From Anomaloglossus baeobatrachus (taxonomy: Eukaryota > Chordata > Amphibia > Anura > Aromobatidae), in contig NC_134354.1 in the NCBI RefSeq assembly GCF_048569485.1, positions 84,746,664 to 84,810,663 on the forward strand: 64,000 nucleotides of DNA, written 5' to 3'. The translations under genes and the position numbers were made by a program. The notes beneath the pieces were generated by a model that saw nothing but the letters and a program-made list of their open reading frames with translations, was not told the DNA's origin and searched no databases. Of this stretch, positions 45,360-56,510 are shown piece after piece. Numbering within the stretch: position 1 is the stretch's first letter; each line of letters opens with the position of its first letter.

Positions 45360-45445
45360 CACTGATCAAGGAAAGCCCGATACACGTTTCGCTTATACAC
45401 CAGCTTCCTCAGGAGGTAACAATTGCTGGTGTATAGGCAAAACAA
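45360..45445 (-). mobile_element. Penelope-like repeat fragment with hammerhead-like core
   Basis: The minus strand reads CTGAGGA (45412-45406), a stem GCT-GGTGTATA-AGC, then GAAAC (45390-45386). That is the CUGANGA...GAAA pattern of hammerhead ribozymes, in the same layout as the other two Penelope-like repeats here. The words TATACACCAGC and GCTGGTGTATA on either side form an inverted repeat. It is cut by DIRS copy 5. Confidence 0.45.
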
Positions 45446-45632
45446 GAAGGGAATTTTGTTTACTTACCGTAAATTCCTTTTCTTCTAGCTCCAATTGGGA
45501 GACCCAGACAATTGGGTGTATAGCTATTGCCTCCGGAGGCCACACAAAGTATTACACTTAAAAGTGTAAGGCCCCTCCCCTTCTGGCTATACACCCCCAG
45601 TGGGATCACTGGCTCACCAGTTTTAGTGCCAA
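45446..45632. repeat. DIRS copy 5, 3'-side terminal inverted repeat
   Basis: Pairs with 51240-51387. The hairpin is CCAGTG-GGAT-CACTGG (45597-45612), changed on both sides of the stem relative to copy 7 (CCCGTG-GGAT-CACGGG). Confidence 0.9.
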
Positions 45633-45768
45633 AGCAAGAAGGAGGAAAGCCAATAACTGGTTTAAAGACCAATTCAATCCGAGGAAACATCGGAGAACTG
45701 AACCATACCACATGAACAACATGTGTACCCGAAAAAACAGAAAAACCCCGAGAAAACAGGGCGGGTGC

Positions 45769-45871
45769 TGGGTCTCCCAATTGGAGCTAGAAGAAAAGGA
45801 ATTTACGGTAAGTAAACAAAATTCCCTTCTTCTTTTTCGCTCCTAATTGGGAGACCCAGACAATTGGGACG
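45769..45871. repeat. DIRS copy 5, internal complementary region
   Basis: Left-end complement followed by right-end complement (TTTTCGCTCCTAATTGGGAG), matching this copy's own right end TTAGGAGCGAAAAAGAAA. Confidence 0.9.
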
Positions 45872-45949
45872 TCCAAAAGCAGTCCCTGGGTGGGTAAAAG
45901 AATACCTCGTGATAGGGCCGTCAAACAGCCCTTTCCTACAGGTGGGCAA

Positions 45950-46950
45950 TCGCCGCCTGAAGGACTTATCTACCTAGGCTGGCGTCTGCCGAAGCGTAGG
46001 TATGCACCTGAAAATGCTTGGTAAAAGTATGCAGACTCAATCAGGTAGGTGCCTGACACACCTGCTGAGCCGTAGCCTGGTGCCGTAATGCCCAGGATGC
46101 ACCCACAGCTCTGGTAGAATGGCCTTCAGCCTTGAGAGAACCAGAAGCCCAGTAGAACTGTAGGTTTCAAGAATTGGTTCCTCGATCCCCCGAGCCAGGG
46201 TGGATTCAGAAGCTTGCGACTGTTTACGCCGACCAGCGACAAGGACAAAGAGTGCATCCGGGTGGCGCAGGAGCGCCATGCGGGAAGTAGAACCTGAGTG
46301 CTCTCACCAGAACCAACAGATGCAAATCCTTCTGAAATTGATGGACTGGACGAGGACACAAAGAAGGTGAGGTGATATCCTGATTGATATGAAAGTGGGA
46401 TACCACCTTAGGGAGAAATTCCGGAATCGGACGCAGAACTACCCTGTCCTGGTGAAGGACCAGGAAGGGAGATTTGTATGAGAGCGTTGCTAGCTCGGAA
46501 ACTCTCCTAAGAGACGAGACCGTTACTAGAAGGCCACTTCCCGAGAAAAGCGGGAAGGGAGACCTCTTTCAAAGGCTCGAACGGCGGCATCTGGAGAGCA
46601 ATTAGAACCTTGTTCAGATCCCAGGGCTCTAACGGTCGCTTGTACGGAGTGCTGAGACGACAAACTCCCCGTAGGAACGTGCGTACCTGAGGAAGTCGTT
46701 TCTGAAAAAATACAGATAGCGCTGAGACTTGTCCCTAAAGGGAACTGAGCGACAACCCTTTTTCCAACCTAGATTGCAGGAAGGAAGGAAACATAGACGA
46801 TGCAACCGGCCAGGGAGAAACACCCTGCGCCGAGCACCGAGATAAGAATATCTTCCACGTCCTGTGGTCAATCTTGGCGGACGTTGGTATGCTAGCCTGT
46901 CTCATGGTGGCAACCACGTCCTGAGGTAATCCTGACGACACTAGGTTCCA
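45950..46950 (-). pseudogene. DIRS copy 5 tyrosine recombinase (broken fossil)
   Basis: Recognisable pieces include DVVATMRQASIPTSAKIDHR and ALFVLVAGRRKQSQASES. Many breaks. Confidence 0.72.
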
Positions 46951-46959
46951 GGACTCAAT

Positions 46960-48740
46960 GCCACACCATCAGGTTGAGGGCCGTAGAATTCAAATGGAAG
47001 AATGGCCCTTGAGACAGCCAGTCTGATTGGTCTGGTAGTGCCCCCGGTTAGCCTACCGTGAGGCACCACAGAACCGGGAACCACAACATCCTCGGCCAAT
47101 CTGTAGCGACGAGGATGGCGCGGCCGCAGTCGGTCCTGATCTAGCGCAGCACTCTGGGCAACAATGCCAGAGGTGGCACATAAGGTAGCTGGAACTGCGA
47201 CCAATGCTGAACTAAGGCGTCTGCCGCCAGAGCTCGATGATTGTGAAACCGTGCCATGAAGCTGGCACATTGTTGTTGTGCCGTGACGCCATTAGATCGA
47301 CGTCCGGCCTCTGTCAGCGGCGCCAGATCTCCTGAAACCCGTCCGGGTGAAGAGACCATACCCTTTCGGTCACACCCCGGCGACTTAGGAAGTCAGCTTC
47401 CTAGTTTTCCACGCCTGGGATGTGAACTGTGGATATGGTGGATGCCGTGTCTTCCACCCACATCAGAACCTGCCGGACTTCCTGGAAGGCTTGCCGGTTG
47501 CGCGTTCTTCCTTGGTGGTTGATGTATGCCACCGCTGTGGAGTTGTCCGACTGAAGTCGGATTTGCTTGCTGTCCAGCTGCTGTTGGAAGGTTTGTAGGG
47601 CAAGATACACTGCTCTGTGTTCGAGAACATTGATCTGAAGGGTGGACTCTTGCTGAGTCCACGTACCCTGAGCGCTGTGGTGGAGAAAAACTGCTCCCCA
47701 CCCTGATAGACTCGCGTCTGTCGTAACTATCGCCCAGGATGGGGATAGGAAGGACCTTCTTTTTGACCATGAGGTGGGAAGAAGCCACCACCGTAGAGAT
47801 TCCTTGGCCGCCTGAGAAAGAAAGACGACTCTGTTGAGGGAGGTCGACTCCCCGTCCCATTGGCGGAGAATGTCACATTGTAGTGGACGCAGATGAAACT
47901 GCGCGAAAAGAACTGCCTCCATTGCTACCATCTTACGTAGGAAGTGCATGAGGCGTCTCAATGTGTGCGACTGGTTCTTAAAGAAGAGATTGCAGCCCGT
48001 AGTGAATGCTGTTTGTCTAGCGGAAGCTGCACTATCGCTGAGAGAGTATGAAACTCCATGCCTAGATATGTTAGCGATAGGGTCGGGGTCGGATCTGACT
48101 TCAAAAAGTTGATGATCCACCCAAAACTCTAGAGAGTCTCCAGCGCAACGTTCGGGCAGTGTCGGCATGTTTCCTAAGAGAGTGCCTTGACAAGTAGATC
48201 GTCTAAATATGGGATCACAGAGTGACCCTGAGAGTGCAGGACTGTGACTACTGCTGCCCTGACCTTGGCGAAGACCAGTGGGACTGTCGCTAGCCGGAAG
48301 GTAGAGCTACGAACAGAAGGTGTTCGTCTCCTATAACGAAGCGTAGAAACGCTAGTGCTCTGGATCCATCGGCACGTGTGGATAAGCATCCTTGATGCCT
48401 AATGATGCTAGGAAATCTCCTTGGGACATTGAGGCGATGACATGGCGGAGGGATTCCATCCGGAACCGCCTGGTGTCCACGAGCTTGCTGAGCAGTTTTA
48501 GATCCAGAACGGGACGGAACGGCCCGTTCTTATAGGCACCGCAAACAATTTGGGGTAAAAACCGTGACCTTGTTCCTGAAGAGGAACGGGGGTCATCACT
48601 CTTTCTGCCTATAGAGTGCACCCTGTTTGCAGAAGAGCAGCGGCTCGGCCGGGAGGTGGAGAAGTTCTGAAGAATCGAGTTGGAGGACGAGAAGTGAGCT
48701 CTATCCTGTACCCGTGAGACAGAATGTCTCACACCCAACG
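46960..48740 (-). pseudogene. DIRS copy 5 RT-RNase H region (broken fossil)
   Basis: RT words YLDDLLVKA and FRPVLDLKLLSKLV, and RNase H words TTDASLSGWGAVFLHHSA, LQSDNSTAVAYINHQGR and STVHIPGVEN, survive in separate pieces. Many breaks. Confidence 0.75.
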
Positions 48741-48849
48741 GTCATTGACCTATGGCAGCTAAATATCGCCAAGGCGGGTGAGCCAGCTACCGACCGAGGA
48801 TGCGGAGAGAGGAGGCCGCAAGTCATGAGGAAGCCGCCTTGGAAGCGGG

Positions 48850-50230
48850 TTTTCAGACTGTCTCTTTTTTGGGCGTGACTGAGCCCGCCAAGAATCTGAG
48901 CTCCTCTGATCCTTTTGAGTCCACATTGGACGAGGAAAAATGGGACCTGCCCGAGCCTCGAAAAGACCGAAACCACGACTGCCTCCTGCTCTGTTGGGGT
49001 TTGTTGTGTCCGGGCTGAGGAAAGGATGAATCCTTACCCCTGGACTGTTTAATGGTTACATCCAAACGCTCACCAAACAGTCGGTCAGCAGAAAAGGGCA
49101 ACTGGTTAAGCAACCTTTTTTGGAAGCAGAATCTGCCTTCCATTCACTTAACGAGCAGACCAGGCTCTGCTTAAAAACACGGAGCAGCGGAGGCTACTGC
49201 CGTACGGTTCGCAGAGTCTAGGGCAACCTGAATCGCGTAAGAAACAAATGCAGACATTTGAGAGGTTAAGGATGCCACCTGCGGCACAGATGTACGTGTA
49301 ACCGTGTCAATCTGTGTAAGACAAGCTGAAATAGCTTGGAGTGCCCCAAGGGTGAGAATGCTGGAGCCAACGGTGCGCCGACAGTCTCATAGATGGATTT
49401 AGACCAGAGATCCATCTGTCTGTCAGTGGCATCTTTAAGTGCAGCTCCATCTCCCACTGCAACTATGGATCTAGCTACAAGCCTGGAGATTGGAGGATGC
49501 CGCTTGGGACACTGGGTCCAGTCCTTGACCACGTCAGGGGGCAGGGATAACGTGTATCCTAAGCCGTTTGGAGAAGCGCATATCTGGATAAGTGTGGTGT
49601 TCCTGGACTGCCTCTCTGAAGGCAGAGTGGTCCAGAAAAATACGTGAAGCTGACTCCTCCACTGGAGGAGCTGGGTGAGAAATAACCAACATTCTATTGA
49701 TGGACGCTATAAGATTATTCACTATGGCGTCACCATTAGGTGTATCCAGATTGAGAGCGGTCTCAGGATCAGAATCCTGAGCCGCTACTTCCGCCTCATT
49801 ACACAGAGAGTCCTTCTGTTAGGACCCTGATGAAACCGAGGGCCGCTCATAGTGAGCCCGCTTAGGCTGTCTGGGACTGACGTCTGTGCAGAGCCGTGAC
49901 TCTGGGATGCGTGTGACATTCCCGGAGCTGTTAGTTGTTCACACTGAGGGGGGCCATGGATCAATGATTCAACAGTGCCCATGTTGTGAGAGACATGTCC
50001 GGACTGCTAGGCTTCTAGTATCATAGCTATAGTCTCAGAAAATCTGTCAGTAAATACTGCAGACACCGTCCTCATCCTCTGGCCATTAGCAGAGACTCCG
50101 GCTGAGTTGATATAATGGGGGTCTATGTAACCTGCCGGCCGTATAGCCGTACATGCTGTACCGGCTGCATAGAAAAACATGTGGTTCTGCACCTTTGTTT
50201 TACACAGAGAATATGCTGATAACTCCTCCG
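48850..50230 (-). pseudogene. DIRS copy 5 gag-like remnant (broken fossil)
   Basis: Pieces such as PFSADRLFGERLDVTIKQSR and VKDWTQCPKRHPPISRLVAR align by eye with gag of copy 1. Heavily eroded. Confidence 0.65.
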
Positions 50231-51239
50231 CACAATCCAGGAGGGTATATACAACGTGCGACCAAACAGTGCAATGTATATAGTACAAGCATATCTATAA
50301 GTGCACTTCTGCACTAGTGGGGTTAGCACCACAGGTGCTGCTTAACGCCTGTTGCAGCGATTGTGTGACTATCAGAATGCCAGGGTCTTCCACACTTGTC
50401 TCTGTATCGTACAGAAACTGACACTAATGGCTGCCGGCGTCCTTGTAGAGAAGGAAGCCGTGGGCGTGCCTGAGAAAGTGCGGGAATCCGGTTTCACAGT
50501 GCACACAGTGAGAGGGGTGGAGTATGCAAAACATACTCCAGCTCTCAGCGCTGCTGTGCTATGCAGCGTCACGCCCCTACCCTGACTGTCAGGCCTGCGG
50601 GCGGAAACGAAGGGAGACTAGGCCCAGAAGCCGGGGACTCGAGTTAATAAGCGCGGCCGGCATATCAGTGCTGGCCGGCGCGGAAGTCCCCGGCGCACCA
50701 CAAATCCCAGCGGCGCCTTAAATAAAAATGGCAGCGGCGGTTAGCGCAGTAGTCACCCAATACACTAACACACCCAGCAACGCTGTGGTGTGCGATGGCA
50801 CTAGTGCGGACAGCGCCGCTGTCCCTGGCGCACTAACACACCCAGCAGTGCTGCCGTGTGTCTGCGCGGTCCCCACAGGGACACAGAGTACCTCCATGTA
50901 GCAGGGCCATGTCCCTGAAGATACTCCGCTCCATGTCCAGCAGATACCAGGGGCTGTGGATGGAGCACGGTCTCAGTGCCTGGAGACCGATAGAATCCCA
51001 CTTCACCCAGAGCCCTGTAAAAAGGGATGGGGAAGGAAGCAGCATGTGGGCTCCAGCCTCCGTACCCGCAATGGGTACCTCAACCTTAACAAACACCTCC
51101 GACATGAAGTGGGGTGAGAAGGGAGCATGCTGGGAGCCCTGTATGGGCCCTCTTTTCTTCCATCCGACATAGTCAGCAGCTGCTGCTGACTAAACAGTGG
51201 AGCTATGCGTGGATGTGTTGCCTCCTTCGCACAAAGCAC
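50231..51239 (-). other. DIRS copy 5 leader
   Basis: GC-rich leader. The CACTAACACACCCAGCA unit occurs about twice (near 50762 and 50829), an intermediate state between one copy in copy 1 and nearly five in copy 3. Confidence 0.6.
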
Positions 51240-51387
51240 AAAACTGGTGAGCCAGTGATCCCACTGGGGGTGTATAGCCAGAAGGGGAGGGGCCTTACAC
51301 TTTTAAGTGTAATACTTTGTGTGGCCTCCGGAGGCAATAGCTATACACCCAATTGTCTGGGTCTCCCAATTAGGAGCGAAAAAGAAA
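51240..51387. repeat. DIRS copy 5, 5'-side terminal inverted repeat
   Basis: Reverse complement of 45490-45632, with hairpin CCAGTG-ATCC-CACTGG at 51252-51267. Confidence 0.9.
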
Positions 51388-52060
51388 TAGAGATTTCCTT
51401 GGATGGTTTAAAGTGTCAGCTTGAAGTCAAGTAATATGATCTTGTTTTTATGGATGGGTTATCTTAACCTACAGAATACATTTCTGTTGAATTGTATTAG
51501 GTATTATTCTATGTAAATTCACCACTGCTCTCCTATTCATATGTAAGCTCTTGCCACGACCGAACCAATTCTGTGTTTCTGAAGTTCCCATCTTAATTTA
51601 TACAGCCTCTTCTCTTCCCCTATATTAATTGTATATGCTGAAAGTCATTATACAATGTGCAATCTCATTTTTCGGGTACATTTTTATTTTTTAATAGGTT
51701 TTTCTTGTGTTTATCATGGATAGACCTGTTTCTAGTGGAGTGTAGACGTAGCATCCATACACACTGGATGGAGCAGGATTGTGCAATGACAGGGACCAAG
51801 GGTTGGGTAATCTCCTATTCTATTGACAGGTGGGGCCCAAGCAGTCCTGCATTTATCACCTGGCCTGTTGATAGCTGGTAGATGTTTTTCATGGAATGAC
51901 TCCTTTAAAAAAGGCACAAAATGCCTAGATGTGAGAATATTCAATGATGCACAGTCTGATGTGTTATAATGAATGTATCTGAATATGTAGATTTCACTTG
52001 GATCTGATGCAGCAAAAAAGCCATTAGACCTAATAGATGTAATGTAATCAGAGCTCCTAC
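51388..52060. other. host intron, possible MITE end
   Basis: Mostly nothing recognised. About 51750-51912 ends GGAATGACTCCTTTAAA and resembles a short MITE terminus; the other end was not found. Confidence 0.3.
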
Positions 52061-52146
52061 CAGCGCTTCTGGGACGTGATCTGTAGTGATGGCTGCGTAG
52101 TCTTTGTACTGGAGTTTGATTGTGCTGTTAAGATTCGGTGGAGCGT
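52061..52146 (-). CDS. host gene, internal coding exon (86 nt)
   Basis: Acceptor TTTTTCTCTCTTTGCAG is strong and donor GCGCTG|GTAGGA is acceptable. It is entered in phase 1 and left in phase 0, coding for APPNLNSTIKLQYKDYAAIT and ending DHVPEAL. The split first codon joins with the final G of the exon at 54381-54549 to give Asp. The phase match with both neighbours is the main support, besides the splice signals. Protein not recognised. Confidence 0.65.
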
Positions 52147-52539
52147 CTGCAAAGAGAGAAAAATAAGCGACTATAGACTGAAGGGAGGACGTCAGATAAC
52201 ACCTATAGAATACAGATATTACCTATAGAAATATAATTCCTGATTCTATTTGTGCATCACACTGACTGGGGCCTGAAGAACTGTGCAAATCCAGAAGCTA
52301 AAGAGTCACGACCTCCATCACATAATGCAAGGGTATTTTTCTTATAATCTGCTATGTATCGTTAATATTTCAGGAAATTATCAATTCATTTACTACTGGA
52401 TATTAACGAAATATTAGGTATGTCCACACAGGTTTTTTGTGGGGGGGTTTTTGACACAAAAAACAAAAAAAGACATTTTTGAATAAGAAAGTATCAGGAA
52501 ATTATTTTTTTTTTGAGCTCTGATTTTCCTGATACTTTT
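52147..52539. other. host intron, no feature seen
   Basis: AT-rich, nothing supported. Confidence 0.5.
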
Positions 52540-52926
52540 CTTAGGCCCTGTGTGCACACTGTGGTTTTTGCCGCGGTTTTGCTGCATGAATTGCTGCAGA
52601 AAATGTTCATAACCTTTCTGCAGTCATTCCCCAGCAAAACCTATTGGTAAAAAAAAAAAAAAAAGTGTGTGCTTTTTTTTCCCCCCTACAGGTTTTGCTG
52701 CAGAATTTCTGCAGCAAAAAGAATGTGCATGTCACTTCTTTTCTACAGGTACCTGCGGTTTTTGCCATAGATAATGGTAAAAAAACCGCAGGGACCAACC
52801 CGCAGAAAAAAAAAAAAAAAAAGCGGCAAAAATACGGGTGCATTTTTTTCTGCGGGTGCAGTATTCTGCCAGAGGGTGCGGATTTTTCTCAAGAAAAGTC
52901 AATTTTCTAGTGCGCACAGAGCCTTA
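52540..52926. mobile_element. MITE with GGCCCTGTGTGCACAC-type ends
   Basis: Inverted ends TTAGGCCCTGTGTGCACAC and GTGCGCACAGAGCCTTAA. The interior is rich in CTGCGG and TTTTGCCGCGG words and in A/T runs. Common type of non-autonomous DNA transposon; no coding capacity. Confidence 0.65.
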
Positions 52927-53187
52927 AAAAGGATTTTGCAGCCGTTTCATGTAACAGGGCTCATTTTGGAAGATTTTATCAGGAGCCATCTAAATGAAAA
53001 CATGCACTCATATCAGAAAAGAAACCAAAACAACCTAAAATAACTCCTCAATTGAACAGTAAAGAGGATTTCCCATAGAAATTATTAGAAAGTGTTGCAA
53101 ATGATTGTTGAGCCGACAGCTATGTTTATTGACTCCGCCAGACAGGAACATTTGGCTCAGACAAGCATTCCTGTTCTCTCTCTGGGA
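52927..53187. other. host intron, no feature seen
   Basis: Short non-coding stretch. Confidence 0.45.
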
Positions 53188-53478
53188 GAGAAGCCGCCGG
53201 GCTCCCCAGCCGGCCGCCGCCAGGCTCCCCAGCCGGCCGCCGCCACGCTCCCCCGCAGACGGCCGCCGGGCCCCCCCGCAGACGGCCGCCAGGCCCCCCC
53301 CGCAGACGGCCGCCGGGCCCACCCCCGCAGACGGCCGCCGGGCCCACCCCCGCAGACGGCCGCCGGGCCCCCCCCCCGCAGACGGCCGCCGAGCCCCCCC
53401 GCAGATGGCCGCCGGGCCTCCCCGCAGATGGCCGCCGGGCCTCCCCACAGATGGCCGCCGGGCCTCCCCACAGATGGC
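53188..53478. repeat. GC-rich minisatellite
   Basis: About a dozen imperfect units of roughly 22-26 bp built on CGCAGACGGCCGCCGGGCC. The right-hand units drift to CACAGATGGCCGCCGGGCC. Long open frames rich in Pro/Arg/Gly on both strands follow from the absence of stop words in the unit. Confidence 0.85.
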
Positions 53479-53681
53479 GTCTTATCCCAGCGTAGAACAA
53501 AATGATAGGCTGATGAAATTCAATAGGCCAAGTCCCATAGATATTAAACTGTTGGAGGGTTTAGCCTACTTTAGTCTAAATTATATAGCAGCCTTCACTT
53601 TTGCTGACAGATTGCGTCCTAACATAACCCGATACTTGAGACAGTGCATAGGAACAAATCTCAGACAATAGTAACATCTAA
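53479..53681. other. host intron, no feature seen
   Basis: Nothing supported between the minisatellite and the next MITE. Confidence 0.45.
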
Positions 53682-53685
53682 TTAA

Positions 53686-53907
53686 GGCTAGTTTCACACT
53701 TGCGTTGTTTTGACGCAAACGGAATCCGTCACTAATGTAGTACAGTTCATTTATTTACATTTGAAGCGCGTTACTATTGCGTGTGTGTGTCATGCAGTAC
53801 CCGCTTGTGTCCACATGATGTCGCGCTTCCACTGTAAATAAATGAACTGTACTGTATTTGTGACGGAGCCCGAATCTGTTAAAATAGCGCAAGTGTGAAA
53901 CTGCCCT
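53686..53907. mobile_element. foldback MITE with AGTTTCACACTTGCG ends
   Basis: Inverted ends GGCTAGTTTCACACTTGCG and CGCAAGTGTGAAACTGCC; TTAA precedes the left end at 53682-53685. The interior pairs as well (ACAGTTCATTTATTTACA with TGTAAATAAATGAACTGT). Confidence 0.7.
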
Positions 53908-54067
53908 TATACATAAGGGGATATAATATGGGGGAGATGTTTCAAACCCTATTTTCTTTCTTTATTTGTACCATTTGTCATAAAAGATTACATTTATGAA
54001 CTTCATATAATTTTGCAAAATTTATCTAATGAGTTTAACCTAAAAGTATAAGATGGTATAAAGCCTA

Positions 54068-54273
54068 CAACCTACAATAGCCCTCAGTCCAGTAGACCAC
54101 TGCGCAACCAGCTCTGTCCTCACCTACTGTACCATAACCCATTCCCTGTAGACTGTGAGCCCTCGCGGGCAGGGTCCTCTCTCCTCCTGTACCAGTCTGT
54201 TTTGTACTGTTAATGATTGTTGTACGTATACCCTCTTTCACTTGTAAAGCGCCATGGAATAAATGGCGCAATA

Positions 54274-54312
<39 letters not shown>
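54068..54312 (+). pseudogene. L2/CR1-type LINE 3' end with ATA-repeat tail
   Basis: Contains TAGACTGTGAGCCCTCGCGG, GCAGGGTCCTCTCTCCTCC and TTGTAAAGCGCCATGGAATA, then (ATA)n at about 54268-54310. This is the familiar 3' UTR and microsatellite tail of amphibian L2/CR1 LINEs. 5' truncated, non-coding. Confidence 0.75.
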
Positions 54313-54380
54313 GCACAAAGCTAAATATCTGTACATTTTACTATCAAATAACGAAAAATAAGACATTTTCATCAGCGGAC

Positions 54381-54549
54381 CTGACGTCTCCTGATTTGAG
54401 GAGTCCACATCCAGATAAGGCGGCAATCTGTTTCCCATGAAGTCCCGCAGCATCTCACAGGACCGCAGCTGGCACCTGCCCTCCATTCTCTTGCCTATAT
54501 CAGACAGGAGAGCACTGAGGGTACAACCTGCCCTGCTGGGGTCTAAGCA
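54381..54549 (-). CDS. host gene, upstream coding exon (169 nt)
   Basis: Entered in phase 0 after acceptor TGACTGTTTCAG. It codes CLDPSRAGCTLSALLSDIGK through RDFMGNRLPPYLDV to NQETS plus one base. The donor would be CAG|GTCCGC, which is weak but gives exactly the phase needed by the next exon. The frame stays open past this donor for about 48 codons, so an alternative end is possible. This is the most upstream host exon found, and the gene's start lies beyond the window or in the repeat-filled region. Not recognised. Confidence 0.55.
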
Positions 54550-55290
54550 CTGAAACAGTCACATAAAATGGACATTAATTTATAAAGATAAATTGGTAAA
54601 AAAAAAATAAAAATAAATAAATATATATATAATAATGAAAACGGAAAGCAGTTGGGCATACAAACCAAATCGTGAATATATTTGTTAGGAGAACCATATG
54701 CAATAATTCCTTCCTATATCTGTACTTTTGCTATTGGAATCGTTCCTTTCATGAGTGGGATTAGCCAAATAATCATTTAAAACAGAGCTCAACTAAAATC
54801 CCCCTCAAGATCCTAGAAAAGCATATTTTTTGACAGCCCATCCTTCCTAGAGAGATGGCGGCCTGTAATTTGCTTACAGTGGAGCCGGCGACAGAGCAGG
54901 CTTGGCTGTGAAAGTGGTGGTGGTGGGGGGGGGAGGGGTGGTGGTCTCTCACTCCCAGAAAAGTATAAAAGGGAATGACCGCAGACCCTAAAGTAGGCCC
55001 CACAAGTAGAACCTTCAACCCCTTCTTCTCTAAGCCAATTTCTGCACTTTAGCATTTTTCTCCCCTTCTGTAGGAGCCAGAACTTCCCATCATTGACTTT
55101 TGGGTTTAGTTTTAATGAACAAGATTCTCCAGGGCGTACGATTACGGCAATACCAAACATATATATTGTTCCTGTAAAAAATTGTGTTTGCATTTTCTGA
55201 GCCGTAACTTTTTATTTTTACATAGGAAGTTTTCATTTTTTGTTGTTTTATTGGCAATTTTATTTTTTTAGATTTCTATAGCTTATACAA
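54550..55290. other. host intron, no feature seen
   Basis: AT-rich, with a TGG-rich run near 54905-54940. Nothing supported. Confidence 0.45.
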
Positions 55291-55413
55291 GTAAAATATA
55301 TCTTTGTACCGTGTTAGCCAGTAGAGATAAAAAAATTTTGTTTAAAAGAACTGAAGTCCTCAGTGGTTGATACCTTTTAATGGCTAACTGAAAAGATGGT
55401 AATAATTGCAAGC

Positions 55414-55442
55414 TTTCCAGACTACGCAGGTCTCTTCATCAG
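55414..55442 (-). ncRNA. hammerhead-like ribozyme motif in Penelope 3' tail
   Basis: CTGATGA at 55442-55436, a short stem region AGAC/GTCT and GAAA at 55417-55414, followed by GCTTGC. This matches the position of hammerhead motifs known in Penelope-like elements. One closing pair looks mismatched, so activity is doubtful. Confidence 0.5.
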
Positions 55443-55685
55443 GCATGGTATAACACAAAATCTGAAGAGTCACATATTTATACACAACAGGACATAGAAT
55501 GGGGCAGTAAAAAAAACAAACAACAAAAAACAACCAAGTTATATAAAACAGAACTATCACTATGGCAGGGGGCAAACTGTTGTGGCCATAAATTTTGCTG
55601 CAGTTCAGTGTGAAAGTTTTATTGTCCTTTGATAAGGGTCTGGCCCGGGCTGTGATGCGCTCGGATGGTCAGAGGAGCACATCTT

Positions 55686-56510
55686 TTAACTGATGTAAAA
55701 AGACATGAATCCATGAGACACATTCATTCCTACTCTGAATGTGTCAAAGGTCATCATAAGTTTGTACTCCCATAGTCTCCTGTCTCTCTGGGACTTGAAG
55801 TTTCCTTTCAATACCAGCAATTTCATGTCCATGATGCTGTGGTCTGAGTTACAAAAATGTTTGGCCACAGGTAGATCCATCCTTTTTTCTCTAATTGTGT
55901 GGCGGTGAGAATTCATCCTTGTCCTGAGCTGTTGTCCGGTCTCCCCTACATACAGATCCCCAGTTGGACATTTGGTACATATAATTAAGTACACCACATT
56001 GGTTGTGGTGCAGCTGAAGGTACCTGGGATCTTGTAGTCCTGATGTGATCTGGGAATCTTTATCTTGTCTGTTGTCAATATTAATGGACAGGTCTTACAT
56101 TTTTTCTGGTTGCAGGGAAATGTTCCTGTTGTTGGAGAAGACAGGGAGCTTCTGACAATGATGCTTCTTAGATTTGGGGGCTGTCTAAAACACAGAAGTG
56201 GGGGGTCTGGAAAAATAGATTTTAACCGGGCATCTTTTTGCAGTAATGGTTGTAGTTTCCGTGCAGCTCCTCTAAAAACCTCCAGATGTGGATTGTAGGT
56301 GACTACAAGAGGGACCCGGTTGTTTTCTTCTTTAGTTTTATAATGTAGGAGATGGTTTCTTGATATTCTGGTGGCTCTTGTAATCTGGTTTTCAATTGTT
56401 CTTGGGTGGTAGCCTTGATTCAGAAAGGTCTTTCTGAGGCCCTCAAGGTGATTGTCTATCTGTACTGTTGGAATATATCCGATTGTACCCGATAGCCTGG
56501 CTGTATACAA
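55686..56510 (-). pseudogene. Penelope-like RT tail and GIY-YIG endonuclease
   Basis: A 274-codon open stretch. Residues about 165-225 contain the GIY-YIG fold: NVVYLIICTKCPTGDLYVGE, then TGQQLRTRMNSHRHTIR and VAKHFCNSDHS. A cysteine cluster (CNQKKCKTCPL) sits just before it, as in Penelope proteins, where a CxxC-rich linker precedes the nuclease. The start methionine is internal, because the protein really begins far upstream in the RT. The nuclease part looks whole. The RT frame upstream contains breaks. Confidence 0.85.

Larger units (their letters stand above)
45446..51387 (-). mobile_element. DIRS retrotransposon, subfamily A, copy 5 (broken, 5.9 kb)
   Basis: Both ends and the internal complementary region are intact, and the terminal repeats are almost identical to one another. 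The genes are heavily broken, with many changes in each part. Inserted into the Penelope-like fragment at its left. Sense to the host gene. Confidence 0.9.

Noticed and set aside
53105-53671. Pro/Arg-rich open frame of 188 codons
   Set aside because: It follows from the GC-rich minisatellite; similar frames are open on both strands.
54238-54486. Extension of the host exon past 54381 as coding
   Set aside because: The frame runs into the ATA-repeat LINE tail and becomes poly-Ile/Tyr; the phase of the next exon supports an end at 54381, although that donor is weak.
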